Source of the DNA: Kitasatospora cinereorecta
GTDB taxonomy: Bacteria > Actinomycetota > Actinomycetes > Streptomycetales > Streptomycetaceae
Length of the DNA: 64,000 bases
Reading direction: 5' to 3'
Assembly (NCBI RefSeq): GCF_024172095.1
Contig: NZ_JAMZDX010000001.1
Coordinates: 524,001 to 588,000, forward strand
Both the position numbers and the translations under genes were made by a program. Below, piece by piece: positions 1-8,884 of this stretch (within the stretch, counting starts at the first letter, position 1; the number at the start of each line of letters is the position of its first letter). The notes under the pieces are model-generated. The model searched no databases. It was not told the DNA's origin and worked only from the letters and a program-made list of their open reading frames with translations.

Positions 1-1
1 C

Positions 2-526
2 CGCAGCAAGGACGGCAAGGACCTCGCCCTGACCCTGCTGCTGCCCGACGGCTCGGTCACCGCCAAGCGCACCGCCGACGCCCTGACCAGCGAGCTGGCC
101 GCCGCCGGCATCGCCGTCAAGGCGCAGGCGGTCGCCGCCGACGCCTTCGTCAAGGACCACCTGGCCACCGGCGACTTCGACCTGGCGCTGTTCTCCTGGC
201 CGGCCAGCGGATTCCCCGCCGCCGACGAGCGGGCGCTGTACACCAAGCCCCAGCCCGGCCCGGACGGCGTCCCGGTGGTCGGCCTGAACTACGCCCGCAC
301 CGGCAGCGCCGAGCTGGACCAGCTGCTCGACAAGGCCTCCACCGAACTCGACCCGGCCGCCCAGCGCAACCTGCTGCAGGAGGCCGACGCCCGGATCTGG
401 CAGCTGGCCCACTCCGTCCCGCTCTACCAGCGCCCGGACCTGGTGGCCGTTCGCAACTCGGTGGCCGGGGCCGGCGCCTTCGGCTTCACCGCCCCGCGCT
501 ACCAGGACCTGGGCTTCCGCAAGTAG
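2..526 (+). CDS. ABC-transporter family 5 (LpqW-like) substrate-binding lipoprotein, C-terminal part
   Basis: The gene is cut by the left edge; 174 residues of an open frame are visible, ending in TAG. The sequence has the end of an SBP_bac_5 fold, including the segment VPLYQRPDLVAVRNSVAG. The orphan lipoprotein at 22732-24471 ends in the same way (MVPLYQRPAIYGVRKNVAN, then a short tail ending in K), so the two are paralogues. In mycobacteria the lipoprotein LpqW belongs to this fold and lies beside typA, as here. I infer a cell-surface lipoprotein that need not serve a transporter. The signal peptide and ligand pocket lie outside the window. It converges on the next gene with an 18-base gap. 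Confidence 0.8.
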   Translation, partial: RSKDGKDLALTLLLPDGSVTAKRTADALTSELAAAGIAVKAQAVAADAFVKDHLATGDFDLALFSWPASGFPAADERALYTKPQPGPDGVPVVGLNYARTGSAELDQLLDKASTELDPAAQRNLLQEADARIWQLAHSVPLYQRPDLVAVRNSVAGAGAFGFTAPRYQDLGFRK

Positions 527-544
527 CCCCGCGGCGGGCGGCGG

Positions 545-1711
545 TCAGGCCTCGATCACGTTCAGCTCGATCCGCCGCGCCACCCACGCGATCCGGGCCA
601 AATCCGGGGCGGCGGCCCGGGCCCGGTCCAGCGCGGCGCGGGCGTCCGCGGTGCGGGCCAGCGAGGCCAGCGCAAGGGCGTGGCTGCACTCCGCGACCGC
701 CAGCCACAGCCGGTCCGGAGCGTTGCCGACGGCCTGCCGGGCCAGGGCCAACGCCTCCTCCCGGCGGCCCTCCAGCAGCGCCAGGTCGGCCGCCGCGGCG
801 GAGGCCCGGGCCAGCGCCGGCTGCGCCGTGCGCGCGGTCTCGACCGCCCGGGCCAGCCGGGGCAGGTAGTCGGCCGGCGGCAGCAGGCCGGTCTCGGCCG
901 CGCCGACCAGTGCGGCGGCCAGCAGCAGCTGCGCGGGAGCCCCGTGCCGGGAGTGCGGTGCCAGGGTCGTGGCCCGCCCGGCCTCCGCCAGCGCCGACTC
1001 GTACTCCCCGCGGGCCAGCGCCAGGCAGGCCCGCAGGTGGCGGCCCTGGAACCCGGTGCCCGGCACGGGCAGTGCGGCCGCCTCGGCGATCCGCCCGGCC
1101 CGCAGCGCCCGGGTCGTCGCCAGTTCGTCCCCGGTCGCGGCGAACGGCGCCAGCGCGTCCGCGGGCAGGAACGGCAGCCGCAGCAGCACCCACCCCGCCG
1201 ACAGCGGCACCTTGGCGAACCAGGTCAGCATCAGCGCCGGCAGCAGCAGGAGGCCGAGCCCGAAGTACCGGCCGGCGCCGGACCCGGCCACCACCAGCCA
1301 CAGGCCCAGCGCCAGCTGCACCCCGGTGGACGCCGCGGTGGCGAGCCACAGGCGCGCCCGCAGACCCGGCCGGTCGGCGATCACCCAGGAGCCCGCCAGG
1401 AAGGGCACCGGCACCCGGCGCACCGTGAACGGCATCCCGCCGATCCGCCACTCGCGCAGCCGCGGTCCCAGGCCCAGGCTCAGCCCGAGCAGCGCGTACC
1501 CGCCGGCCCGGCCGACGGCCAGGGTCACCAGCTGGCCGAGCTGGAGGCCGGCGATCGGACCGAGGCCGCCGACCAGGAAGGCGAGCGGGTGGGAGCCGTC
1601 GGAGGGGCGGCCGTCGGTGGCGTTGACGACGGCGAGCACGATCACGAGGAGGAACAGCAGGATCCGCAGGTAGCGGCGGGGGGATTTCTTCACCGGCCAA
1701 GGCTGGTGCAC
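545..1711 (-). CDS. Membrane protein with C-terminal TPR-like helical region, unknown function
   Basis: 388 residues. The N-terminal half has several hydrophobic segments, at roughly residues 14-31, 42-70 and 118-165, so it is an integral membrane protein. From about residue 185 the protein is an alanine- and leucine-rich helical region with tetratricopeptide character (repeated motifs of the type ALALARQAVGNAPDRLW and ARAALDRARAAAPD). I do not recognise a named family. The GTG start is uncertain: a GGGAGG lies only two bases before it, and a second in-frame GTG at 1693 would remove six residues. It is transcribed divergently from typA. Confidence 0.65.
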   Translation of the reverse strand: MHQPWPVKKSPRRYLRILLFLLVIVLAVVNATDGRPSDGSHPLAFLVGGLGPIAGLQLGQLVTLAVGRAGGYALLGLSLGLGPRLREWRIGGMPFTVRRVPVPFLAGSWVIADRPGLRARLWLATAASTGVQLALGLWLVVAGSGAGRYFGLGLLLLPALMLTWFAKVPLSAGWVLLRLPFLPADALAPFAATGDELATTRALRAGRIAEAAALPVPGTGFQGRHLRACLALARGEYESALAEAGRATTLAPHSRHGAPAQLLLAAALVGAAETGLLPPADYLPRLARAVETARTAQPALARASAAAADLALLEGRREEALALARQAVGNAPDRLWLAVAECSHALALASLARTADARAALDRARAAAPDLARIAWVARRIELNVIEA

Positions 1712-1904
1712 GGCCTCCCGGGAGGGACAGTCGTGTGACGTACTTGTGATCTTGGCCTCGCCCGCGCTGCCCGTTTCGGCTCCATTGGGGGGTTCGCCGT
1801 ACGATAGGAGGAAGCCGTGGCATGTCCTGCCCGGCGGGTGGACCGGTAGGAGCTGAACGCGGCCGGGGCACCGTGACCCACGATTCCGGGAGAATCAGCG
1901 CCGC

Positions 1905-3809
1905 ATGCCCACGCGCAACGACATCCGTAACGTCGCCATCGTCGCCCACGTCGACCACGGCAAGACCACCCTGGTCGACGCCATGCTGAAGCAGGCCGGC
2001 GCCTTCGCGGCCCATCAGCAGCTCGACGACCGCATGATGGACTCCAACGACCTGGAGCGCGAGAAGGGCATCACCATTCTCGCGAAGAACACCGCGGTCA
2101 AGTACCACCCGAAGGACGGTGGCGCTCCGATCACCATCAACATCATCGACACCCCGGGCCACGCCGACTTCGGTGGCGAGGTCGAGCGCGGTCTGTCGAT
2201 GGTGGACGCGGTCGTCCTGCTGGTCGACGCCTCCGAGGGGCCGCTTCCGCAGACCCGCTTCGTGCTGCGCAAGGCGCTCACGGCCCGGCTGCCCGTCATC
2301 CTCTGCATCAACAAGACCGACCGTCCGGACGCCCGGATCGACGAGGTCATCAACGAGACCTACGACCTGTTCCTGGACCTGGACGCGGACGAGGACCAGA
2401 TCGAGTTCCCGATCGTCTACGCCTGCGCCCGTGACGGCGTCGCCTCGCTGACCAAGCCGGAGAACGGCACCGTCCCGGCCGACTCCACCAGCCTGGAGCC
2501 GTTCTTCTCCACCATCCTGGAGCACGTCCCGGCGCCGGTCTACGACGACGCCGCCCCGCTGCAGGCCCACGTCACCAACCTGGACGCCGACAACTTCCTC
2601 GGCCGCATCGCGCTGCTGCGCGTCGAGCAGGGCGAGCTGCGCAAGGGCCAGACGGTGGCCTGGATCAAGCGCGACGGCTCGATCCAGAACGTCCGCATCT
2701 CCGAGCTGCTGATGACCGAGGCGCTCACCCGCAAGCCGGCCGAGGTGGCGGGCCCCGGTGACATCTGCGCCGTCGCGGGCATCTCCGACATCATGATCGG
2801 CGAGACCCTGGCCGACACCGAGAACCCGATCGCCCTGCCGCTGATCACGGTGGACGAGCCGGCCATCTCGATGACCATCGGCACCAACACCTCGCCGCTG
2901 GTCGGCAAGGGCGGCTCCGGCAAGGGCGCGGACGCCAAGTCCGCCGGCAAGGTGGACCGCAAGGTCACCGCCCGCCAGGTGAAGGACCGCCTGGACCGCG
3001 AGCTGATCGGTAACGTCTCGCTGCGCGTGCTGGACACCGAGCGCCCGGACGCCTGGGAGGTGCAGGGCCGCGGTGAGCTGGCGCTGGCCATCCTGATCGA
3101 GACCATGCGCCGCGAGGGCTTCGAGCTGACTGTCGGCAAGCCGCAGGTGGTCACCCGCGAGGTCAACGGCAAGACCCACGAGCCGGTCGAGCGCCTCACC
3201 GTGGACGTGCCCGAGGAGCACATGGGTGCCGTCACCCAGCTCATGGGCATCCGCAAGGGCCGGATGGACAACATGTCCAACCACGGCTCGGGCTGGGTCC
3301 GGATGGAGTTCGTCGTGCCGTCCCGCGGCCTGATCGGATTCCGGACGGAGTTCCTCACCAACACCCGCGGCACCGGCATCGCGCACTCGATCCACGAGGG
3401 CTACGAGCCGTGGTTCGGCGCGCTGACGACCCGCAACAACGGCTCGCTGGTCGCCGACCGCTCCGGTGTGGTCACCGCCTTCGCGATGACCAACCTGCAG
3501 GAGCGCGGCGTGCTGTTCTGCGACCCGGGCACCGAGGTGTACGAGGGCATGATCGTCGGTGAGAACTCGCGCGCCGACGACATGGACGTGAACATCACCA
3601 AGGAGAAGAAGCTCACCAACATGCGTTCCTCGAACGCTGACGTGGCCGAGTCGATCGTCCCGCCGCGCAAGCTCTCGCTGGAGCAGTCGCTGGAGTTCTG
3701 CCGCGAGGACGAGTGCATCGAGGTGACCCCGGAGACCGTGCGCATCCGCAAGGTCGTCCTGGACGCCAAGGACCGCGGCCGTACCGCCTCGCGCGCCAAG
3801 AAGGGCTGA
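1905..3809 (+). CDS. typA: Translational GTPase TypA/BipA
   Basis: 634 residues, slightly longer than the usual 600-615. It is a ribosome-associated GTPase of the EF-G/LepA class that helps ribosome assembly and stress translation. Visible motifs are G1 AHVDHGKT (residues 14-21), G3 DTPGHADFG and G4 NKTDRPDA, followed by the EF-Tu domain 2 and the BipA C-terminal domain. A glycine/lysine-rich insertion of about 13 residues (around 334-350, [16 protein letters not shown]) separates domain 2 from the following domain. It accounts for part of the extra length. The ATG lies in a 193-base gap shared with the divergent membrane protein gene. A perfect hairpin follows the stop codon. Confidence 0.96.
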   Translation: MPTRNDIRNVAIVAHVDHGKTTLVDAMLKQAGAFAAHQQLDDRMMDSNDLEREKGITILAKNTAVKYHPKDGGAPITINIIDTPGHADFGGEVERGLSMVDAVVLLVDASEGPLPQTRFVLRKALTARLPVILCINKTDRPDARIDEVINETYDLFLDLDADEDQIEFPIVYACARDGVASLTKPENGTVPADSTSLEPFFSTILEHVPAPVYDDAAPLQAHVTNLDADNFLGRIALLRVEQGELRKGQTVAWIKRDGSIQNVRISELLMTEALTRKPAEVAGPGDICAVAGISDIMIGETLADTENPIALPLITVDEPAISMTIGTNTSPLVGKGGSGKGADAKSAGKVDRKVTARQVKDRLDRELIGNVSLRVLDTERPDAWEVQGRGELALAILIETMRREGFELTVGKPQVVTREVNGKTHEPVERLTVDVPEEHMGAVTQLMGIRKGRMDNMSNHGSGWVRMEFVVPSRGLIGFRTEFLTNTRGTGIAHSIHEGYEPWFGALTTRNNGSLVADRSGVVTAFAMTNLQERGVLFCDPGTEVYEGMIVGENSRADDMDVNITKEKKLTNMRSSNADVAESIVPPRKLSLEQSLEFCREDECIEVTPETVRIRKVVLDAKDRGRTASRAKKG

Positions 3810-3838
3810 CACGCGCCTGCTGAAGGCCTGAGCCACTG

Positions 3839-3868
3839 ACGGCCGGCGTCCTCCGGGACGCCGGCCGT
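3839..3868 (+). terminator. Rho-independent-type terminator after typA
   Basis: A perfect 13-bp stem (arm ACGGCCGGCGTCC) with a TCCG loop begins 30 bases after the typA stop. It is followed by TCGCTTTT, a weak T tract typical of high-GC terminators. Confidence 0.85.
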
Positions 3869-3925
3869 TCGCTTTTCCCACACCCCGCCCCACTCAGTTG
3901 AAGATCACGCTGAGTCATCGGCGGG

Positions 3926-3944
3926 GTGTTCGCTTTCCGGACAC
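3926..3944. promoter_or_regulatory. Candidate operator palindrome upstream of opp1
   Basis: GTGTTCG-CTTTC-CGGACAC: two 7-bp arms with one mismatch and a 5-bp spacer. It lies 232 bases before the first opp1 start codon. The same layout with perfect arms (GTGTCCG-ATAAT-CGGACAC) occurs upstream of the bldK operon at 22640-22658. I found no other copy in the window. I infer a shared regulator; its identity is unknown. Confidence 0.5.
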
Positions 3945-3951
3945 TACCGTC

Positions 3952-4049
3952 CGTCATGCGTGACGACTGTCCGTTTTACCCATGTCTGCGTATGTCTTGA
4001 ATGTCCGTTTCTTGAGATTCATCCGCCGTTCATGTGACCAAATTGAGAT
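3952..4049 (+). promoter_or_regulatory. AT-richer opp1 promoter region with short direct and inverted repeats
   Basis: Part of the 366-base gene-free stretch between typA and opp1. It holds an inverted repeat CGTCA-TGCG-TGACG (3952-3965), TGTCCGTTT twice (3968-3976 and 4002-4010), ATGTC three times at 9-10 base spacing (3982, 3992, 4001), and TTGAGAT twice (4012-4018 and 4043-4049). Either TTGAGA could be a -35 box, but no convincing -10 partner at normal spacing is obvious. The base composition is clearly lower in GC than in the flanking genes. Confidence 0.4.
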
Positions 4050-4175
4050 CGCTAATGCTTGGGTTCGTATCCGTAGGTGACTGATAGTGGGTTCAGTCGA
4101 GCTCGGGTCAAGGCTCCAAGCGCAGGGGTGCGCGCCAGGCCGCGAGTGTGTAACACGGATTCAGGAGGCACACCG

Positions 4176-5810
4176 ATGCGCGGTGCCAGCCAGGCCAAGT
4201 GGGTCGTCGCAGCTGTCGCGGTCGCCCTCGCCGCTACCGCTTGCGGCGGCAACGGCGGTTCCAACGACGGCTCCGCGGGCGGACCGGTCAACGCTCAGGG
4301 CATGTTCAGCTACCAGAGCAGCGAGCCGCAGAACCCGCTCCAGCCGGCCAACGCCATGGAGGTCGGTGGCGGCCGCGTCATCAAGTCCCTCTTCAAGGGC
4401 CTGGTCGACTACGACCCCTCCAACGGCCAGCTGCGCAACCAGGTCGCCGACAAGATCGAGACCACCGACGCGCAGAACTACACCGTCACCCTGAAGTCCG
4501 GTTGGACCTTCCACGACGGCACCCCGGTCACCGCCGCCTCCTTCGTGGACGCGTGGAACTGGTCGGCCAACGTCAAGAACAACCAGATCAACTCGGACTG
4601 GTTCTCCGACATCGAGGGCTACGACGCCGTCCACCCGGACAAGGGCGACCCGACCGCCGACACGATGTCCGGCCTCAAGGTCGTGGACGACACCCACTTC
4701 ACCATCAAGCTGACCGGCCCGGTCTCGTACTTCCAGTACAAGCTCGGCTACACGGCCTTCTCGCCGCTGCCGAAGGCCTTCTACAGCGACCCGGCGAAGT
4801 TCGGCCAGTCGCCGATCGGCAACGGCCCCTACAAGTTCGTGTCGTGGGAGCACAACAAGGCGATCACCGTCGCCGCCTACGACAAGTACCAGGGCGTCGA
4901 CAAGCCGAAGAACGGCGGCATCGTCTTCAAGAACTACTCGCAGGCCGAGTCCGCGTACAAGGACCTGGTCTCCGACAACCTGGACGTGCTGGACCAGGTC
5001 GACCCGAGCGACCTCGCCTCGTACAAGAGCGACCTGGGCGACCGCGCCGTGGACCAGGCCCAGGGCGCCATCCAGAACATCTCCTTCGCGATGTACCAGC
5101 CGGAGTGGCAGGGCGTCGACAAGGCCAAGGTCCGCCAGGGCCTGTCGATGGCGATCGACCGCGACACCATCACCAAGACCGTGCTGAACGGCTCGCGCCA
5201 GCCCGCCGACAGCTGGGTCGCCCCGGGCGCCATGGGCTACAAGGCCGGCACCTGCGGCGAGTACTGCAAGTACGACCCGGCCAAGGCCAAGCAGTTGGTG
5301 ACCGAGGGCGGCGGCGTTCCGAACAACAAGCTGACGATCATCTACAACTCCGACGGCGGCCACAAGGAGTGGGTGGACGCGGTCTGCAACTCCATCCGCC
5401 AGGCCACCGGCGTGGAGTGCGTCGGCGACCCGAAGCCGGACTTCAAGACCTCGCGCGACATCATCAAGAAGAAGCAGGTCCAGAGCCTGATGCGGACCGG
5501 CTGGGTGCAGGACTACCCGCTGAACGCCAACTTCCTGCGTGACGTCTACGGCACCGGTGCCGCGGCCAACGACGCCGGTTACTCCTCGCCCGAGTTCGAC
5601 AAGCTCGCCGCCGAGGCGGACAAGGCGACCTCGGTCGACAAGACCGCCGAGCTGTACCAGCAGGCCGAGGCCCAGCTGGCCAAGGACATGCCGGCCATCC
5701 CGCTCTGGTACTACAAGACCACCGCGGGCTACTCGAAGAACGTCCAGAACGTCAAGTACGACTCCTTCGGCGACCCGGTGTTCACCCAGGTCGAGGTCAA
5801 GCAGAAGTAA
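4176..5810 (+). CDS. Oligopeptide ABC importer substrate-binding lipoprotein, opp1
   Basis: 544 residues. It is the peptide-capturing lipoprotein of a Dpp/Opp importer, anchored outside the membrane. The start is fixed by AGGAGG at 4163-4168, seven bases before the ATG. Upstream in-frame codons would only prepend non-signal residues. The N-terminus is a signal peptide ending in a lipobox-like LAATAC, with Cys23 as the lipidation site, followed by a Gly/Ser/Asn linker. The mature part is a family 5 solute-binding fold (for example FSYQSSEPQNPLQPAN near the start). It is very similar along its whole length to the opp2 lipoprotein and more distant from BldKB. It is the first gene of a five-gene operon; a stem-loop separates it from the permease genes. 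Confidence 0.92.
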   Translation: MRGASQAKWVVAAVAVALAATACGGNGGSNDGSAGGPVNAQGMFSYQSSEPQNPLQPANAMEVGGGRVIKSLFKGLVDYDPSNGQLRNQVADKIETTDAQNYTVTLKSGWTFHDGTPVTAASFVDAWNWSANVKNNQINSDWFSDIEGYDAVHPDKGDPTADTMSGLKVVDDTHFTIKLTGPVSYFQYKLGYTAFSPLPKAFYSDPAKFGQSPIGNGPYKFVSWEHNKAITVAAYDKYQGVDKPKNGGIVFKNYSQAESAYKDLVSDNLDVLDQVDPSDLASYKSDLGDRAVDQAQGAIQNISFAMYQPEWQGVDKAKVRQGLSMAIDRDTITKTVLNGSRQPADSWVAPGAMGYKAGTCGEYCKYDPAKAKQLVTEGGGVPNNKLTIIYNSDGGHKEWVDAVCNSIRQATGVECVGDPKPDFKTSRDIIKKKQVQSLMRTGWVQDYPLNANFLRDVYGTGAAANDAGYSSPEFDKLAAEADKATSVDKTAELYQQAEAQLAKDMPAIPLWYYKTTAGYSKNVQNVKYDSFGDPVFTQVEVKQK

Positions 5811-5843
5811 TCAGCCGGCGCACCGCGCGGCTTGATCCGACGC

Positions 5844-5887
5844 GGCCGGTGCCGGATCCGCCCCACAAGGGCGGACCGGCGCCGGCC
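5844..5887 (+). other. Stem-loop between lipoprotein and permease genes of opp1
   Basis: About 19 bp can pair, with one bulged A and one G-U pair, around a five-base loop. The arms are 5844-5863 and 5869-5887. It lies 33 bases after the lipoprotein stop and 64 before the permease start. Such an element commonly protects the 3' end of lipoprotein mRNA or partly terminates transcription, so that binding protein is made in excess over permease. Confidence 0.65.
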
Positions 5888-5951
5888 GTCGTCGCGCCGA
5901 GATATCTCTGCATCGGGATGACGGCCCGGCAGAGCAGCAAATGGAGGCACA

Positions 5952-6878
5952 GTGGGGCGCTTTGTCGCGAGGCGACTGCTCCAAATGATCCCGGTCTTCC
6001 TCGGGACGACCACGCTGATCTTCTTCATGGTCCGCGTGCTCCCCGGTGACCCGGTCGCCGCGATGTGGGGCGACAAGGCCCCGGACCCGGCGCAGGTCGC
6101 CGCGTTCAAGCACCGCATGGGGCTCGACAAGTCCATGATCCAGCAGTACGTGGACTACATGGCCAACCTGTTCACCGGCAACTTCGGTCAGACCATGGCG
6201 GGCCGCAAGGTCATCGACGTGATCGGCGAGGCCCTCCCGGTGACCGTCCGGCTGGCCCTGCTGGCCTTCGCCATCGAGCTGGTGCTCGGTGTGGCGATCG
6301 GTCTGATCGCGGGTCTCAAGCGCGGCAAGTCGGTGGACAAGGGCACCCTGCTCTTCACCCTGCTGCTGATCTCCATCCCGGTGCCGGTGCTGGGCTTCAT
6401 CTTCCAGAACATCTTCGCCACCAACCTCGGCTGGGTCACCCCGACCGTCCAGGACTCGATGAACCTCGGTCAGCTGCTGCTGCCCGCCGTCGTGCTGGGC
6501 TCGCTGTCGCTCGCGTACGTCGCGCGACTGACCCGCACCTCGATCGTCGAGAACGTCAAGTCCGACTACATGCGCACCGCGGTGGCCAAGGGCCTGCCCA
6601 AGCGCAAGGTGATCGGCACGCACCTGCTGCGCAACTCGATGATCCCGGTGATCACCTTCCTCGGCACCGACCTGGGCGCCCTGATGGGCGGCGCGATCGT
6701 GACCGAGGGCATCTTCAACGTCAAGGGCGTCGGCAACGCGCTGTACCACGCGATCAACCTCAAGGAGGGCGCGACCGTCTCCGGCTTCGTCGTCGTCCTG
6801 GTGCTCGTCTTCCTCGCCGCCAGCCTGATCGTCGACCTGCTCTACGCGGTCCTGGACCCGAGGATCCGGTATGCCTGA
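5952..6878 (+). CDS. Oligopeptide ABC importer permease, DppB/OppB type, opp1
   Basis: 308 residues. It is the first of the two membrane permeases. It begins with the family hallmark RRLLQMIPVFLGTTTLIFFM, contains about six membrane segments, and carries the BPD_transp_1 coupling loop (SDYMRTAVAKGLPKRKVIGTHLLRN, shown here as successive motifs of the EAA loop). It ends LLYAVLDPRIRYA. The start is GTG, supported by GGAGG at 5943-5947 four bases upstream, a rather short spacing. The last eight bases overlap the next permease gene, indicating coupled translation. Confidence 0.93.
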   Translation: MGRFVARRLLQMIPVFLGTTTLIFFMVRVLPGDPVAAMWGDKAPDPAQVAAFKHRMGLDKSMIQQYVDYMANLFTGNFGQTMAGRKVIDVIGEALPVTVRLALLAFAIELVLGVAIGLIAGLKRGKSVDKGTLLFTLLLISIPVPVLGFIFQNIFATNLGWVTPTVQDSMNLGQLLLPAVVLGSLSLAYVARLTRTSIVENVKSDYMRTAVAKGLPKRKVIGTHLLRNSMIPVITFLGTDLGALMGGAIVTEGIFNVKGVGNALYHAINLKEGATVSGFVVVLVLVFLAASLIVDLLYAVLDPRIRYA

Positions 6879-7812
6879 CCTGATCGAGAAGAAGAACGCC
6901 GCCATCCCGGCGCAGCGCGGCGCCGACAGCGCCGAGCCCAAGCCGGAGAAGGCCCGCAGCCTCGGCCTGGACGCCTGGCACGACCTGCGCAAGCGCCCGA
7001 TCTTCATCGTCTCCGCGCTGCTGATCGTCCTGCTGGTCCTGATCGCCGCCGCGCCCGGCCTGTTCACCTCGGTGGACCCGCGCGCCGGCGACCTGCGCAA
7101 CCACTACCTGACCAAGCCCGACTGGTCGGACGTCTTCGGCGCCGGCTGGTTCGGCTACGACGGCCAGGGCCGCTCGATCTTCGCCCGCGTCATCTACGGC
7201 GCCCGCGCCTCGGTCGTGGTCGGCATCTGCGTCACCGTCGGCGTGACCGTCCTCGGCGGCCTGTCCGGCATGCTGGCCGGCTACTTCGGCGGCTGGGTGG
7301 ACGCGGTCGTCTCCCGGATCACCGACATCTTCTTCGGCGTCCCGCTGCTGCTCGGCGCGCTGGTCATCCTGAACGCCTTCTCGGTGCGCACCGTCTGGTC
7401 GGTGGTCTTCGCCCTGGTCGCCCTCGGCTGGACCCAGATGACCCGCGTGATGCGCGGTTCGGTGATCACCGTGAAGCAGGCCGACTACGTGACGGCCGCC
7501 AAGGCGCTCGGCGCCGGCACCGGCCGGATCATGTTCAAGCACATCCTGCCGAACGCGATCGCCCCGGTGATCGTGGTCGCCACCATCGCGCTCGGCGGCT
7601 ACATCGCCACCGAGGCCACGCTGAGCTTCCTCGGCATCGGCCTGCAGGACCCGACCATCTCCTGGGGCATCGACATCAACTCGGCCCAGAAGGTGATCCG
7701 GACCGCGCCGTTCGCGCTGTTCTTCCCGGCCGGCATGCTCAGCATCACGGTGCTGGCGTTCATCATGCTCGGTGACGCGGTGCGCGACGCCCTCGACCCG
7801 AAGCTGCGCTGA
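6871..7812 (+). CDS. Oligopeptide ABC importer permease, DppC/OppC type, opp1
   Basis: 313 residues. It is the second permease. It has the OppC N-terminal cytoplasmic stretch, a first membrane helix near residues 47-67, the signature GTDDQGRD-like segment GYDGQGRSIFARVIYGARAS, and the EAA loop (DYVTAAKALGAGTGRIMFKHILPN). The end, GDAVRDALDPKLR, is typical of the family. The start overlaps the preceding gene. It lacks the long acidic N-terminal extension, and the TTA codon, of its opp2 counterpart. Confidence 0.93.
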   Translation: MPDLIEKKNAAIPAQRGADSAEPKPEKARSLGLDAWHDLRKRPIFIVSALLIVLLVLIAAAPGLFTSVDPRAGDLRNHYLTKPDWSDVFGAGWFGYDGQGRSIFARVIYGARASVVVGICVTVGVTVLGGLSGMLAGYFGGWVDAVVSRITDIFFGVPLLLGALVILNAFSVRTVWSVVFALVALGWTQMTRVMRGSVITVKQADYVTAAKALGAGTGRIMFKHILPNAIAPVIVVATIALGGYIATEATLSFLGIGLQDPTISWGIDINSAQKVIRTAPFALFFPAGMLSITVLAFIMLGDAVRDALDPKLR

Positions 7813-7831
7813 GAGAGAGGGATTGCGCACC

Positions 7832-8884
7832 ATGACCACTGCACTTGAGACCACCCCGAAGGCCAAGGAGCGCCTGGTCCCCGGCACTCCGCTGCTGGAG
7901 GTCCGCGACCTGCACGTCGAGTTCAAGACCCGCGACGGCATCGCCAAGGCCGTCAACGGCGTGAACTACTCGGTCGCCGCCGGTGAGACCCTCGCGGTCC
8001 TCGGCGAGTCCGGCTCCGGCAAGTCCGTCACCGCCCAGACCATCATGGGCATCCTGGACATGCCGCCCGGCCGGGTGACCGCCGGTGAGATCCTCTACCG
8101 CGGCCAGGACATGCTGAAGATGTCCGGCGAGGAGCGGCGGAAGATCCGCGGCCGGAAGATCGCGATGATCTTCCAGGACGCCCTCTCCTCGCTCAACCCG
8201 GTGCTGTCCGTCGGCTACCAGCTCGGCGAGATGTTCCGGGTGCACGAGGGTGCCTCCAAGAAGGAGGCCAAGGCCAAGGCCATCGAGCTGATGGACCGCG
8301 TCCGCATCCCGGCCGCCGCCCAGCGGGTGGGCGACTACCCGCACCAGTTCTCCGGCGGCATGCGCCAGCGCATCATGATCGCCATGGCGCTGGCGCTCCA
8401 GCCCGACCTGATCATCGCCGACGAGCCCACCACCGCCCTGGACGTCACCGTCCAGGCCCAGGTGATGGACCTGCTCGCCGAGCTGCAGGCCGAGTACCAC
8501 ATGGGCCTGATCCTGATCACCCACGACCTCGGCGTGGTCGCCGACGTCGCGGACAAGATCGCCGTGATGTACGCGGGCCGGATCGTCGAGACCGCCCCGG
8601 TCCACGACCTGTACGCCAGCCCCGCCCACCCGTACACCAAGGGCCTGCTCCGGTCGATCCCGCGGCTGGACCAGAAGGGCGAGGAGCTGTACGCGATCAA
8701 GGGTCTGCCGCCCAACCTGTACAAGGTCCCGGCCGGTTGCGCCTTCAACCCGCGCTGCGACGTCGCCACCGACCTCTGCCGCACCGAGATCCCCGCGCTG
8801 CACCAGGTGACGGACAGGGACGGCGCCGAGCTCGCCGGCCGCAAGAGCGCCTGCCACCTCTGGAAGGAGACCCTCCATGGCTGA
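7832..8884 (+). CDS. Oligopeptide ABC importer ATPase, DppD/OppD type, opp1
   Basis: 350 residues. It is a cytoplasmic ATPase that powers import. Walker A is GESGSGKS (residues 58-65), the signature is FSGGMRQR, and Walker B is LIIADEPT. The C-terminal oligo_HPY region has CAFNPRC followed by further cysteines, as in members of this class that bear an iron-sulfur cluster. An upstream in-frame start would add 20 residues encoded within the permease gene, so the ATG after GAGAGAGGGA is preferred. The last eight bases overlap the next ATPase gene. Confidence 0.94.
   Translation: MTTALETTPKAKERLVPGTPLLEVRDLHVEFKTRDGIAKAVNGVNYSVAAGETLAVLGESGSGKSVTAQTIMGILDMPPGRVTAGEILYRGQDMLKMSGEERRKIRGRKIAMIFQDALSSLNPVLSVGYQLGEMFRVHEGASKKEAKAKAIELMDRVRIPAAAQRVGDYPHQFSGGMRQRIMIAMALALQPDLIIADEPTTALDVTVQAQVMDLLAELQAEYHMGLILITHDLGVVADVADKIAVMYAGRIVETAPVHDLYASPAHPYTKGLLRSIPRLDQKGEELYAIKGLPPNLYKVPAGCAFNPRCDVATDLCRTEIPALHQVTDRDGAELAGRKSACHLWKETLHG

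Noticed and set aside
486..3893. Open frame of over 1100 codons antisense to typA and the membrane protein gene
   Set aside because: It is a high-GC artefact: its translation is low-complexity Ala/Arg/Gly/Val, it has no ribosome site or family similarity, and the sense strand has clear genes.
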